Counted from the stretch's first letter, positions 9,863-20,749 are shown. The stretch: DNA of 64,000 bases from Prostheceraeus crozeri (GCA_907163375.1 CAJQUW010005361.1:1-64000), one strand, 5' to 3'. The notes: generated by a model from the letters alone, not told the origin. Numbers and translations are program-made.

Positions 9863-10371
9863 GATAAGTTAAGAAAGAGATGGTCTAAAGTTAAGAATGC
9901 AACACAAGGAATTGGAATCTTTATAACAGTAAGTTTAGGGGTATTCACAATTATAATAACTTCAGGTGTTTTAGTAATTCCAGTAGTTGCTACAGATTTA
10001 ACAGGTACGGGTGTTTTTGCAACTTCACTTGTTTCAATGTTAGATAAATCTTTAATTACTAAGAAACGAAAATCATTAAAAAATAAACATTCTCACGTTA
10101 AATAAGTTTATGATAAACTGCATTATTACTTTCAAAGAGTATGTGATGATAATGTTATTACGTTAGATGAGATTGAAAAATTGATCAAATAGCTAATGAA
10201 GTAAATCAAATATCATTTCAATTACAGTCAGAAAAAGTTCATGACAAGAATAAACAGGTGGGTAAAATTTCTAATGAAGAAAATGATAAAATTTTTTTAG
10301 AAGAACTAAAAACTTTATTAAACAAAACTTTAGACGAAAAGATGTCAGACGACAGAGCAATAAAAAAATAA
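9728..10371 (+). pseudogene. Membrane protein encoded at the terminal repeat (Polinton A)
   Basis: The open part (9728-10105, 125 aa) has a charged helical N-terminus (HKDRVRYMKDKESQLLLRLE) and then a long hydrophobic stretch at residues ~62-105 that could form two membrane helices. A TAA at 10103-10105 interrupts it. The same frame continues with a YDKLHYYFQRV block and then needs a frameshift near 10175 to reach a Lys/Glu-rich tail ending at 10371. The first ~45 codons lie inside the terminal repeat, and the mirrored start occurs at 26150 on the minus strand. The ATG follows a TTTATAAAAAA motif. Function unknown. Confidence 0.55.
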
Positions 10372-10438
10372 TTTGTTCAGTAACATGTTTTTGTTGTATT
10401 CCAATGTTACCACAAAATTCAAATATTATATTTTAAAA

Positions 10439-11254
10439 ATGGATAAAATTAAAGCTGATAATCAAAAAAGAATTCAACAATTAGATGAGTTAATAAAGCA
10501 AAAAAATATTATGAAAGAAAATCATACTCAGCATAGAATGACAAAAGCTGGCATTCAATCTGATATGTTTGAAAAAATGCAGCAAACCGAACAAGTAAAA
10601 ACTGATTTTGAAAAAACTATTGAACCATTTAAAACTCTTGAAAAAGAACTTGCTAATCAGGATAACCGAGTAAATATAACAGATCCAGAACTTAAAACAT
10701 TATTAGATGATTATGGATTGTAAGAAGCAAATATAGAAAAAAAATTACCAAAATCTATGTTATTTGAACATTCTACTTTCTTTTTAGATAAAAAATTATT
10801 TGCAAGATTTTATCTTGGCGGAAAAGAAATATTTCCACAACCTTTTCGAGGTTTAATTTTTTCATCAGATAAATCTCCTTTTAGTTTAGATAGAAATTTT
10901 GTTGATCTTTTAAGAGGAGTAGATTTAAATAATTATGCTGTAAAAGATCTCATAAAATATAAAGCCATGTTAGATAGAGTTGGTGCAGTAAAATCTCTTA
11001 GACGTTATAAACAATTAGAAAATTTATTACCAACGGCACCTAAAGTAGGAAAAGGTTTTAAAACAGAAACAACTATATTTTTACCAGATGATGCACAAGA
11101 ATTAATAAACAGATTAGAGATTTTATTAGCTGCAACAAAAGAAGGACATAACTCTAGTTTTAACGAAATACATGCTATATTAAAAAGACTATTAGAAAAG
11201 AAGATTCTAAATGAAGAGGATTATAAAAGTATAGCTGAAATATGTTGTTTCTAA
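10439..11254 (+). pseudogene. Conserved coiled-coil Polinton protein, one nonsense codon (element A)
   Basis: A single frame of 272 codons interrupted only by TAA at 10721-10723. The first 95 residues are strongly helical and charged (IQQLDELIKQ, MFEKMQQTEQVK), a likely coiled coil. The second half is globular, with FRGLIFSS, a GKGF turn and a C-terminal LEILLAATKEG then ILKRLLEKKILNEEDYKSI helical hairpin. In position, before the capsid and packaging genes, it corresponds to the 54616-55266 gene of Polinton B, but I cannot show homology by eye. Function is unknown; a structural or assembly role is a guess. The ATG at 10439 sits in TATTTTAAAAATG, and the upstream 10373 start is less likely. 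Confidence 0.55.
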
Positions 11255-11296
11255 TTTTAATAAAAAAAATATTTATTTAAAATTTTTATCTAAAAA

Positions 11297-12085
11297 ATGT
11301 GTTCAGCAGATTTAGAAAAAATTAATAATCATTTAGAAAATTTAACAGAGATTTTGGGTTCATCAAAATTTAGTACGACGTTAAAAATTATAACAACTAC
11401 TTCATCACATACTTGTAATTTAGAACCCATTCTACATTTGGAACAAAATAAAAATTATCAAATTGCATTAACTACTTTCTCCACATTTAACACTATTCAA
11501 AACGTTATCAAAGATGTGAATGATCAATTTAGATATTCTAGTGATAAAGGCAAAACGTGGAAAGTACTAACTTTTCTTCCTGGTTCTTACGAAGTTGAAT
11601 CAATATCAAATGAAATTAAGAGACATTTAGGTATACCATTTAAAGATAAGAAAGAATTACATTTCGCAGTTGAACCAGCAGTTAATAAATTTTCTCTTAC
11701 TTTAGACGAAAATCATCAAGTTGATTTTAATCATGATAGATAATTATCAAAACTATTGGGATCTAATAAACAAACCTATAGTCAAGGTTATCATTTAGGT
11801 GAGAAGATTCCTAAAATAACTGAAATAAATTCAATTGTTGTACATTGTGACATTATTGAAGGAGGATATATAAATGGTAAATTGTCAAATTTAATATTCA
11901 GTTTTCCAGCTTTTACTGTACCCATTGGTTATAGATTAAATGTATTTCCACAAACATTAATATATTTCCATATTACAAGAAAAACTATTAACAACATTAA
12001 CATTAGAATCACTGATGAGAAAGGACAAGAAATAAATTTTGGAGGTGAAGAGATTATGATAGATCTTTTGGTTAGAGAACTTTAA
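11297..12085 (+). pseudogene. Minor capsid (penton-like) protein, one nonsense codon (Polinton A)
   Basis: One frame of 263 codons interrupted by TAA at 11741-11743. The C-terminal half matches the end of the B protein at 56563-58137: an I-V-HCDIIEGGYINGK segment, then a PQTLIYFHI strand and a last block IRITDEKGQEINFGGEE. This pattern belongs to the single-jelly-roll minor capsid protein that fills the icosahedral vertices in Polinton-like viruses. At 262 residues it is about half the size of the B protein, lacking the central domain. ATG context is TATCTAAAAAATG. It is followed by the packaging ATPase after 38 nt. Confidence 0.7.
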
Positions 12086-12123
12086 TTTTCTTCTTCTTAA
12101 AAATAAAATTTTTTTATTAAATA

Positions 12124-12895
12124 ATGAGTGAAGAAATTTCTACAAACCTAGCATTAAATAAAAAACCTAAATTCAATCATCACCGTAATCTATCCAATAA
12201 AGTTTTATCAGTTAGTTGTGGAAGATCAGGATGTGGTAAAGCATATCTATTATTTAAAATTCTAACTACTCCAAACTTTTTGGATTATAACAATCTTATA
12301 ATTTATACAACAACAGCAGAACAACCTGTTTATCAATTTTTAAAATATGGATTTGAAAATAATCTTAATAAAACAGCAATTGCTTCATTATTCAAAGAAT
12401 ATGAAAAATCTGAATATGAAGAAGAAATAAGTTCGTGGTATGAAGAAGCAGCAAAAAATAATCAGTTAGTAGAATCCAATAAAAATAACCATATAAAGAT
12501 ACAATTAATAGATGATAGTGGTAATATGAAAGATCCTAGTAAACTAGATAAAACAATGAAGCATTGTGTAATTTTTGATGATTGCGTTAATGGTAGAAAT
12601 CAGTCAGTTCAGAAAAATTATTTCACAAGAGGTAGACATAATAACTGTAGTGTAAAAAACACAAGGTATGTATTCATTAGACGGAAGTGTCATTAGAAAG
12701 AATGCGAATACATTTATGCTATTTGAAATTAATGCAAGAAACTTAAGTGATTTGTTAAGAGATTTATGCGTAAGAGATAAAGATGAATTTAAACAATCGT
12801 GTAACAATGCTTGGTCAAAAGATTATGGCTTCATTACAATTAATATTGATAAAAAAATACATGAAAGAGTTATCGAACAATTGTTCTCTGACTAA
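12124..12895 (+). pseudogene. Packaging ATPase, frameshifted and altered in Walker A (Polinton A)
   Basis: The first 175 or so residues are open from 12124, then a frameshift near 12650-12665 moves the rest into the frame ending at 12895. Walker A at residues 33-40 reads GRSGCGKA: the invariant Thr/Ser after the lysine is Ala, which would weaken Mg-ATP binding. Walker B is CVIFDDCV near residue 142. The tail contains FMLFEINARNLSDLLRDL and a DEFKQSCNNAW block found in viral packaging ATPases. It diverges strongly from the B and C enzymes. The gene is inactive here because of the frameshift. The substituted Walker A could be ancestral or decay. Confidence 0.75.
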
Positions 12896-13078
12896 GCTTC
12901 GCCCCGACTGAAAGTCGATAGAAAAGAATAATTTTTTCTTATAAATTTTTTATTAATAACAATAAAAAAATATGTTGTATGCGTACAAGATAGAACATGT
13001 ACCAGTTTTAAAAGATTATCGTCATCCTACACACCCTTAAAATGTATATGTAAAAATACATTTTTTCTTTTAAAAAAT
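12896..13078. other. Short intergenic spacer before PolB
   Basis: AT-rich, with a GC-rich island (TTCGCCCCGACTGAAAGTCG at 12898-12917) and a 22-codon frame at 12972-13040 of unknown status. The stretch ends in the T-run/oligo-A motif touching the PolB ATG. Confidence 0.35.
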
Positions 13079-16000
13079 ATGAATGGTGAAATGTCTCTCG
13101 GACTAACGTCTAGGATTGATGAATTAAACAAGAAACAAATTGCTGAGTTTGATGCACAAATTAAACGTAGTAAACGCATTAAAAAACAGAAACGTGGAAC
13201 AAAAGAAATATTAGAAACACCTATTACTGATGTTTTTGAAGATGAAAGAATTAAGGATGAAGTGGGAGAAGATTTAATAAATCTTTTTGATCAGAATGAA
13301 ATTAAATATGATAATGTATGTTTTATTACTGTAGTAAATGATATACGTAAACTTTTAACAAATGGAAAAATTATTAATTTACTTGGAAAAGTTGTTAAAG
13401 ATAGTGATAATATAATTCAAAACTTTTACGTAAGCTTCTATAATAAAAAATCATTTGAAAAATGGTTTTCTAATCTAGATGAAAAATCAGACAGTAGTGA
13501 ATGGATTTTTACAGGAAATATGAAATATGAAGATTATGGAATGAAGTTTATACAAAGATCACATAGAGGTGCTGGCATTAATATGAAATATAGAATCAAA
13601 GAATATTTCGGTCAATATTGTTATATTCCTTCTGAAGATTTCTGCTTCATAAAATGTGATAATGTTCTACGTGGTTTCAGTAAAGAACAAGACGAAATTA
13701 TGAGAGAATTGTTTAATAATTTTTTATATAAATAGAAAGCTACATCTAGAACAGGAGAAATGTCAAACTGCAAATTTTCTCAATTCAATAGATACTTTGG
13801 AGAATGTGTTCAGTATTACAGTCCTACCAACCGTCATTTAAATCCTAGAGGTATTAAAACGACTCATAATTATGTTTATTATAATTATTTTCATGAAGGT
13901 TCATCAATTGGTCACTATTGTTTAATAGACAAGAATCATGAACCCGCAGCTATTAGAGAAATTGAAAATAATTTCAAACCAATATATAAAACAGTTAATG
14001 ATGAAAATTTAACAACACTTCCGTATAAAACTATAACAAAGAAATCAATTGACTATGGTTCAACATATATATGGGATCTCGAAACTTATCCAGATCCAAA
14101 ATATCCCACAGCTCATCCTATTGCTTATGCTTTAGGTGCTATTAATTTTAATAAATTTATATCTTGTTTACCAATGCAAAGATTGAAAGAATTAGACACA
14201 CGTTTGTTAAGTGATATGATTAATATTAAACAATCAAAAGATGAAAATGAAATTAAAGAACTCAAGAAACAGATAAGTGCATACAATAATTTAACTGAAA
14301 CAGAATTTAATAAACTTCAACGTTGTGTGAAAATAATTATTAGGAAACAAGATGAATGTCCGATCGGGGGAAACCCAGAGGACGCATGTCCGATCCACCA
14401 ATTTTTCAAAACTCTTGGAGAATTTAATTATTCGAAAGTAACTTTAATAGCTCACAATTCATCAGGCTTTGATTCCTATTTTCCGATAAAATCTAATTTT
14501 AAATTAACTAAAGCACCACTTAAAACTTCAAGAGGAATATTAACTGCTTCATTACAAAATCCTTATACAACTACAAGTGTTGGCAAATATATTCAAAAAT
14601 CTTTTAGATTTAATAATAATAAAAAATCATCACCTCGAGGTAAATTAGCACTCCAAACTATTATATGAAATGTAGTTATCAACATCTAAAAACAAGTCTT
14701 TCCAAATGGTGTGTGAATTTTAAAATTCCTACCAATGTGTGTAAATTAAATTATGAAATTGAAGACATAACACATGAAAATTATAAAGAAAAAGAAAATG
14801 AATGGAAACCATATTTAGTTAACGATATTCTTTCTTTAGCTTTTTGTATCTACAAATATAATAATGTTATGCGAGATTTAGTTGGCGATGATATAACTAC
14901 TAATTTAACATCCTCCGTTTTAACGTTTAACGGTTGGATGAAAAACGTACAAAATGACAACATAAATATTCATTCTCATACTGATTTATGGGCTAGAAAT
15001 TATATTAGAAAATCTGTTAAAAGTGGAAGAGTTTGAGCAAATATAAGAAAATACATATCGCCATTTTGTAACATCTTCTTACCAATATTAAAACAGTATT
15101 TACCTGGAAATAATTTAATAGATTTAATGAAACAGTATAATCAGTTGCAAGACAAGAATGAACTTGGCAAAGAAATTAAACATAAACTACTTGAACAAAA
15201 AAATGAATTTCTAATGGCTTTTGATGCAACATCTTTATATCCATCAGCTATGTATGATGAAAATTCAGAATACCCTAAATCTGAATCAGCTAGAAAATTT
15301 CGTCAAGAAGAAGAACGAAAAGTAGTATATAAATTTAATACTCAAACATTTAGACCTAAAACTGGAATATTCTCTGTTGTGTTTCAATTTCCGAATGATA
15401 TGTTTTTCCAACCAGTTCCTACAAAAGATAAAGTTAAAAATCAAAATAATAATTCTCATGTAAAAGTAATCAGGTTTAGAAATGGTATATGTTATGATGT
15501 ATTAACTTCTGTAGACATACAAGAAATTGTTAGATGTGGTGGAAAAATATTATCTATTACCGATGGTATAATCTATGAAGAAAATTATCACGTTTCACCA
15601 TTTCAAAAATACATTGAGAAACTTTTTAATTTAAGAAAAAATATATAAAACAGAAGGAAACACTGTAGGTGATGAGTTAATTAAATTATTGATGAATTCA
15701 CTATATGGAAAAACCGTACAGAAAGACATAACCACTAAATATCATTTATGGAATGAAAATACATTGAAGAAAAAATTTACTCAAGAAGTAAAAGATTTTT
15801 AAAAAGTAAATGATGAACAATATTTAGCGAAAGTAGAAATGGAAGATGATGAATTTCTTGAAGCTAATATTCAAAATGAATCTACGGCCAAAGGCCTGAG
15901 CAGCTGCGCGACAACATCATTCATGCCATCACATTTAGGTTCTTTTATTCTTGCTCACTCTAGACGAATCATGAATAATTTTATTTTAGAAATTAATGTT

Positions 16001-17554
16001 TTCAACGAAAAATACATTCATTATACAGATTCAGTAACAGCTGACACACCTGTAATATTGAGAAAGAATAATAAATTATTTATTTCTAGAATAGATAGTA
16101 TTGTAAACAATTATGAAAGTAACCCGTTTGAAATTAATCAAGATATGAAAGAAATTTCATTAGTTGATAATTTAGAAGTTTATACTCATAATGGATGGAG
16201 TAAAGTAAAAAAAGTTATTAGACATCTTACAAATAAAAGTATTTATAGAATAAGAACAAAAATGGGAATAGTAGATGTTACTGAAGATCATTCATTGTTC
16301 GATGAAACAGGTAATGAAATAAAGCCAGAAGAATTAAATATTGGAACAAATTTATTACATAATAAAGTATTTTTACATGACAACACAATAATATTCGAAC
16401 AAATTTAAAGTGATATTTATGTTAATGAACCACCTAATTTAATATGTAAACGAGCATTTATAGAAGGGTTCTTTTTAGGAGATGGCTCTGTTGGAATCTA
16501 TAATTATAAATCTGGAGTAAAAAATTGTTGTACTCTAAATAATCAAGACATTAACTTATTAAATAAATTAAAAACATATATCAATGAAGTTTATAATAAT
16601 GATTGTAAAATATATGATGCAATGAAATCATCCAGTGTATGTAAACTTAATTTTCGAAATCCAAAACAATATGCTAAATACTTTAGTGAAAATTATTATA
16701 ATCAGTTTAAAGAAAAACGTGTTCCTTATTATATTCTAAATGCTGAATATAATATTAGATATTGGTTCTTTGTTGGATTTCATGCAGCAGATGGAGACAA
16801 GAAATTCTTTATGCGTTTCACACAGAAAAATAAAGAAACCTTTAGTGGTTTATACAATTTGGCTTCATCTCTAGGTATTAATTTAGTAGTAGAGGAAAGA
16901 CAAGATAAACCATTATGTTTTAATGCGTATCAAGTTAAAAATGATATTTCCAAAGATGTTACCACTGTAAGATATTTAAATAATAAACCACAATATGTTC
17001 ATGATATTGAAACAGAAGATGGTGCATCTAATTGTGGTTTTCCATTAATTGTAAAAAACACCGATTCAGTATATATTTCTAATGAACTCTTCAATAAATT
17101 AGATGTTGCTGGATATGTTGGTGGGGAATTTTGTCAAGGTTAAAATGATTATGGGAATGGTGGAATTATATATGGATTGTTTATTGCTCCGAAAATAAAA
17201 TTCTGTATCACTGTAGATGAACAAGGAAGACTCAGTGAAAAGAAAACATTTAAAGGTTATTCACAAAATAAAGTAAAAGTAGAAGATTTTCTAAAATCAT
17301 ATTCGGGTAAAACATTATCGACTACAGTTAATAAACCATGGAAAAAATCTTTAGAAACTGGTATTAGTATTCCTGATAAAAATAATAATACTGAAGAAAA
17401 AAGATTTTCTGGTCAAATGAATATTCTTAAACGTCAAGCACCTGATGAAAATGAAATTATGTTACTTTATAACGGAGAAGATATTCAAGGCGAACTATTT
17501 GAAACAATCGTCAGTGAGAGTAATTTAAGTGATGATGATGACACGTGGAAATGA
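13079..17554 (+). pseudogene. polB: Protein-primed family B DNA polymerase containing an intein (Polinton A)
   Basis: The gene reads through 4.5 kb with several lesions: TAG at 13733, frameshift near 14665, TGA at 15034, frameshift near 15645, TAA at about 15799, TAA inside the intein at 16406 and TAA at 17141. Domain order is intact. An N-terminal Polinton-specific region has CYIPSEDFCFIKC. Exonuclease motifs are WDLETYPD (Exo I), AHNSSGFD (Exo II) and YLVNDILSL (Exo III). Polymerase motif A is FDATSLYPSAM, motif B is LLMNSLYGKT, and motif C is split by the intein at 16031-17059. The family copies Polinton DNA from a protein primer. The ATG at 13079 follows TTTTTTCTTTTAAAAAAT. All lesions make this copy inactive. 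Confidence 0.9.
16031..17059 (+). other. LAGLIDADG intein inside PolB motif C
   Basis: A 343-codon insertion lies between YTD and TDSVY of the polymerase, so that outside it the residues complete the YxDTDS catalytic motif. It starts with Ser and block A SVTADTPVIL. Block B is VDVTEDHSLF with TxxH at residues 84-87. Two homing-endonuclease motifs follow, FIEGFFLGDGSV and WFFVGFHAADGD. Block F is YVHDIETEDG and block G is FPLIVKN before a Thr at +1. The penultimate residue is Lys rather than the usual His. The site is the classical pol-c insertion point of archaeal and giant-virus DNA polymerases. One in-frame TAA at 16406-16408 shows this copy is no longer functional. It cannot be an intron: the termini are amino-acid motifs and no GT-AG boundaries fit. 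Confidence 0.9.
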
Positions 17555-17626
17555 TAATTTTTTCATTACATCTGAAACTTATTGCACTTGAAACTTATTA
17601 CATCTAAAAATTTATGAACCTTATAT

Positions 17627-17863
17627 TTAGTTTCTAATCGTTTTTTTTACAATTTCTAAAAGTTCAACATCAAATTCTTTAATATCATTAATTTCTTTTA
17701 AATAAGGGATAGTATTTTTATATTCCCCGAAATTTAAACATAAGAAATGAATTACCGTTTTATCATGATGTGAAATACAATAATAGACTTCTTTATTTGA
17801 ATCAATGTGAAATACTCCCTCTTCACCGAGATCTATCCAATTGCAATCAATTAGTACTTCCAA
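17627..17863 (-). pseudogene. Small minus-strand frame split by a fold-back insertion (Polinton A)
   Basis: A 78-aa frame of unknown function whose upstream part is disturbed by the inverted repeat at 17839-18279. Downstream of the stop of the 446-aa gene (18374), the same strand reads REILHYFPNYYSRHENN and an EIYTDSNK stretch up to the right arm of the repeat. This frame then offers HIDSNKEVYYCISHHDKTV beyond the left arm. The shared TTTATTTGAATCA on both sides suggests one small gene, interrupted and partly duplicated by the insertion. No domain is recognised. Confidence 0.35.
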
Positions 17864-18279
17864 AAGACCAATCTCGGGACGAATTTTTATTAAAGTTGCG
17901 AGCTTCCGAGCGCTTCGCTCGTCTTCAGGCAGGCAGAGGTAAAAGTGAAATCAGAGGGCAGCGTTCAAATAAAGAAGTTTTCTTGCTTCCGTAACTTTTT
18001 CTCATTTCTCACTTAATTCTAATGCTACCATTCAGTTTGATAGTAGTATGTATAACATAGAATTTTTGTATAGAGCACTTGAGTAATGTCTTTGTGTCAA
18101 CTATTATATCATGTAGTCGAAGTGAATTTTACTCTTGGCAATGTGATTGAATGGCGCTGCCCTCTGATTTCACTTTTACCTCTGCCTGCCTGAAGACGAG
18201 CGAAGCGCTCGGAAGCTCGCAACTTTAATAAAAATTCGTCCCGAGATTGGTCTTTTGGAAGTACTAATTGATTGCAATT
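17839..18279. repeat. Fold-back insertion with ~124-bp perfect inverted arms
   Basis: The left arm at 17839-17962 and the right arm at about 18156-18279 are exact reverse complements (AATTGCAATCAATTAGTACT at the ends, GCGCTTCGCTC inside), separated by a ~190-bp AT-rich spacer without a gene. Both arms look like 'coding' on opposite strands only because they are the same sequence. It lies inside a small minus-strand gene of Polinton A and resembles a miniature fold-back transposon or a hairpin produced by replication error. No clear target duplication beyond AATT is visible. Confidence 0.75.
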
Positions 18280-18373
18280 TATTTGAATCAGTATAAATTT
18301 CTTTTGTAACATTATTTTCATGTCTAGAATAATAATTAGGAAAATAATGAAGTATTTCACGTATAATATCACG

Positions 18374-19714
18374 TTATTTAGTTATTTTATTTTCTTTATC
18401 ATATAAAGTCTTATTAAAAGATAATTTAAATTTATTTTCACTAACTATTGATTCTTCATCAACATCATAAATTACACTTTTTGGTATAGGATGCCATTCC
18501 CTGATAGGAATATCTAATTCCAAATTATATTTATTATCTGATAATAATATAATAGAGAAAAATATTGATCTTTGATCTCTATTGGAAAATTTAATAACAC
18601 CACCATAATCTGAATCATTTTTAGTTTTTATTAAAGATGATAAAATTTTAAATTGATTAGATGTAAATCCTAATTTAAATTTTGTAGACCCAACACATAG
18701 TTGTCTAATAGTATCTTCAACTATTCCATTATTATTATTTTCAATTGTATTTTGATTATATGTAATATTAGAATCATTATTATCATTATTATCATCACTA
18801 TTATCATCATTATTATCAGATTCTTCAATATGATTCACAGGATTATTTTGATTATGATCATGATCATGATTGTGATTATAGTCATTGTTAATAGTATAAG
18901 GTGTTGTCCACATATAAATTTTTTCTTGTTGTGCTAAACCATTTATATATGATTTTAATAAATTAATGTTTGAATTAGAATAGAATCCCACATATGTGTC
19001 ATTATCATATCCTTGGGGCATTTCTACTATTTCGCTTTCATAAACAGTATCTCTATAATATACTTGACATAATAATTCATCATTATGTTTTTTACTTTCA
19101 ATATGAATATTATATTGATTTAATTCGTCTACAAATAATCTAATTTTAGATTTTGAGAAAGATTTTAATTTTTTTACTAATTCTCTAATGTTGACATAAT
19201 TGATAATTTTAGTTTCAATCCAATCAGTATTACTAATTGGTAAAACCGCTCTAATAAACCCATATACACTATTATACCCTATGATAGCCATATTTTCTTT
19301 ATTCAGTTCTACATATGCAACATCATTATATTTACTTACAATATCCATAAATTTTATAAATGGATCACCTGGAAATATACAATAATTTGTTTCAATGTTA
19401 GGTAAACCTTCTTTAGTCTGTTCTTTAAATATTTCAGCTTGTAATTCAAACAAAAGATTAACATCTGTACATGGATTATTATTATTATCAAAACATTTAT
19501 TTTCAAATCCCGCTGATCTCGTCGAATAAGAAGAACAGGATGATATGGGCGAATATAATTTTTCTAAATTTCCGTTTTCCATTTTTTTCTTCAATATAAT
19601 TTTTTGACAACCTAAACACATTACTTTTGCTTTTAAACAATCCGTACACTGATATTTACTATCATAGAACTCTGACTTAGGATTCATAATTTGGCACATT
19701 TGACTCATTTCCAT
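18374..19714 (-). CDS. 446-aa protein with zinc-ribbon-like N-terminus; possible clamp-like fold (Polinton A)
   Basis: An intact minus-strand gene in an otherwise decayed element. Residues ~23-36 hold CTDCLKAKVMCLGC, a compact zinc-ribbon candidate. Residues ~100-260 alternate short strands and helices (VAYVELNKENMAIIGYN, then NIRELVKKLKSFSKSKIRLF and YNIHI) in a manner that recalls one half of a PCNA-type sliding clamp. A second similar part follows (KFKLGFTSNQFKILSSLI). Between them lies an Asn/Asp/His-rich low-complexity linker. The clamp idea is only a structural impression. Proximity to PolB fits a replication role. The ATG at 19714 follows CACATAAAAATAAAAAA and diverges from the fibre-like gene 46 nt away. 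Confidence 0.5.
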   Translation of the reverse strand: MEMSQMCQIMNPKSEFYDSKYQCTDCLKAKVMCLGCQKIILKKKMENGNLEKLYSPISSCSSYSTRSAGFENKCFDNNNNPCTDVNLLFELQAEIFKEQTKEGLPNIETNYCIFPGDPFIKFMDIVSKYNDVAYVELNKENMAIIGYNSVYGFIRAVLPISNTDWIETKIINYVNIRELVKKLKSFSKSKIRLFVDELNQYNIHIESKKHNDELLCQVYYRDTVYESEIVEMPQGYDNDTYVGFYSNSNINLLKSYINGLAQQEKIYMWTTPYTINNDYNHNHDHDHNQNNPVNHIEESDNNDDNSDDNNDNNDSNITYNQNTIENNNNGIVEDTIRQLCVGSTKFKLGFTSNQFKILSSLIKTKNDSDYGGVIKFSNRDQRSIFFSIILLSDNKYNLELDIPIREWHPIPKSVIYDVDEESIVSENKFKLSFNKTLYDKENKITK

Positions 19715-19760
19715 TTTTTTATTTTTATGTGAGAAAAAGTTACCTCTTTATTCTTAAAAA

Positions 19761-20631
19761 ATGATGTTAGCAAATGGTGGTGGAGGTGCATATATCCCGA
19801 ATAATCGTGAATCAGAAATAGAAATAGAAAACTATATCATGAAAACTGGAGACGTTTCATCTGGCCCATTACATATTTCTATTCTTCCGCAACAAAATAC
19901 AGAGTTAACAAATAAACAATATGTTGATACACAAATCAATGACTTAAAAGAAAAATATATAAATGTTTTGGTTCACTGATGAATGAATTAAAGTTGCTTA
20001 AACTTAATGACAAATCATTAAACGAAAAATTATTAAAACTTGATGAAAAGGATAGAGAGCTAGAAGTAAATATAGCAAAACTTTTAAAAAAAAATTCAGA
20101 ACAATCAAAAATTTTAATATTACTTTCTATTAAGTCAAAATCTGCAGTCATCAAAAATAAACATCAGATACAACTATTGAAAGGACAATTAGAAAATGAA
20201 TTAGAAAAACTTCCTAAAAAATTTTTCAAAATTTAAATAAGTTACAAGCTACATTCCAAAAAAGTGTTGATGAATTAAGTTCTAAAATTACTGAACAAAT
20301 GAAAAAGATGAATAGAATAATAGATGAAGTTAACTCACTAAATCAAAAAGTTGATAAAATGAAAACTCTTAAAATCAATTTAGAAAATGAATTAAAGAAA
20401 AATTATAAAGGAAATAAAGAACAATTAGATGCTATTAAAAATCAGTTAGATGTTCTTAAAGTTCAGTTGAATGCACTTAAAACGGCGTTGAAGATGAATC
20501 AGGAGAAAATGCAAGTTAATAGAAAAGAAATTAAAATACATCGCACGCTGCTTGACGCAATAGATAAAGTGCAACAGAAAATTAGTAAAGTTATCACGCG
20601 GTTGTTGTCCATTCACACACGTAAATCTTAA
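19761..20631 (+). pseudogene. Coiled-coil fibre-like protein with TKQYVD motif (Polinton A)
   Basis: Three consecutive frames (19761-19979, 19979-20236, ~20236-20631) read as one ~290-residue protein with two frameshifts. The N-terminus has a GGGGAYIP turn. It then has SGPLHISILPQQNTELTNKQ followed by YVD, the 'TKxYVD' signature found before the shaft of many phage tail fibres. Everything after this is heptad-like coiled coil (LNEKLLKLDEKDRELEVNIA, then NSLNQKVDKMK and NQLDVLKVQLNALK). This suggests a trimeric spike or fibre on the virion. No C-terminal knob domain is seen. The ATG context is TTATTCTTAAAAAATG. Recognition of the fibre motif is firm; the role in a Polinton is inference. Confidence 0.6.
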
Positions 20632-20636
20632 TAGAA

Positions 20637-20688
20637 CCTTGTTCAGAGGCTTTAGCCGATCCGACCAAAGGTCCTCAGGTTACTAACC
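20637..20688 (-). repeat. Inverted copy of the repeat at 22648-22700
   Basis: About 52 bp matching the reverse complement of 22648-22700 with two small differences. It contains the palindromic GGACCTTTGGTCC. The two copies enclose the small virion gene and the major capsid gene. A second, partial direct copy (GATCGGCTAAAGCCTCTGAACAAAG) covers the major capsid stop codon at 22616-22640. Confidence 0.75.
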
Positions 20689-20749
20689 AATCCTAAACGT
20701 AAATCTTAACGTAAATATTTTTCCCAAAAGTCAAATTTAATCCTAAAAA

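Noticed and set aside
16031..17059. The PolB insertion as a spliceosomal intron or group I intron
   Set aside because: Its ends do not have GT-AG, and the translated ends and interior carry protein-splicing and LAGLIDADG motifs in phase with the polymerase.
17770..18372. Two proteins sharing a common segment on opposite strands
   Set aside because: The shared segment is the perfect inverted repeat read in both directions, not a duplicated domain.
18701..18937. An Ile-rich hydrophobic plus-strand frame
   Set aside because: It is the antisense of the Asn/Asp/His low-complexity linker of the 446-aa gene.
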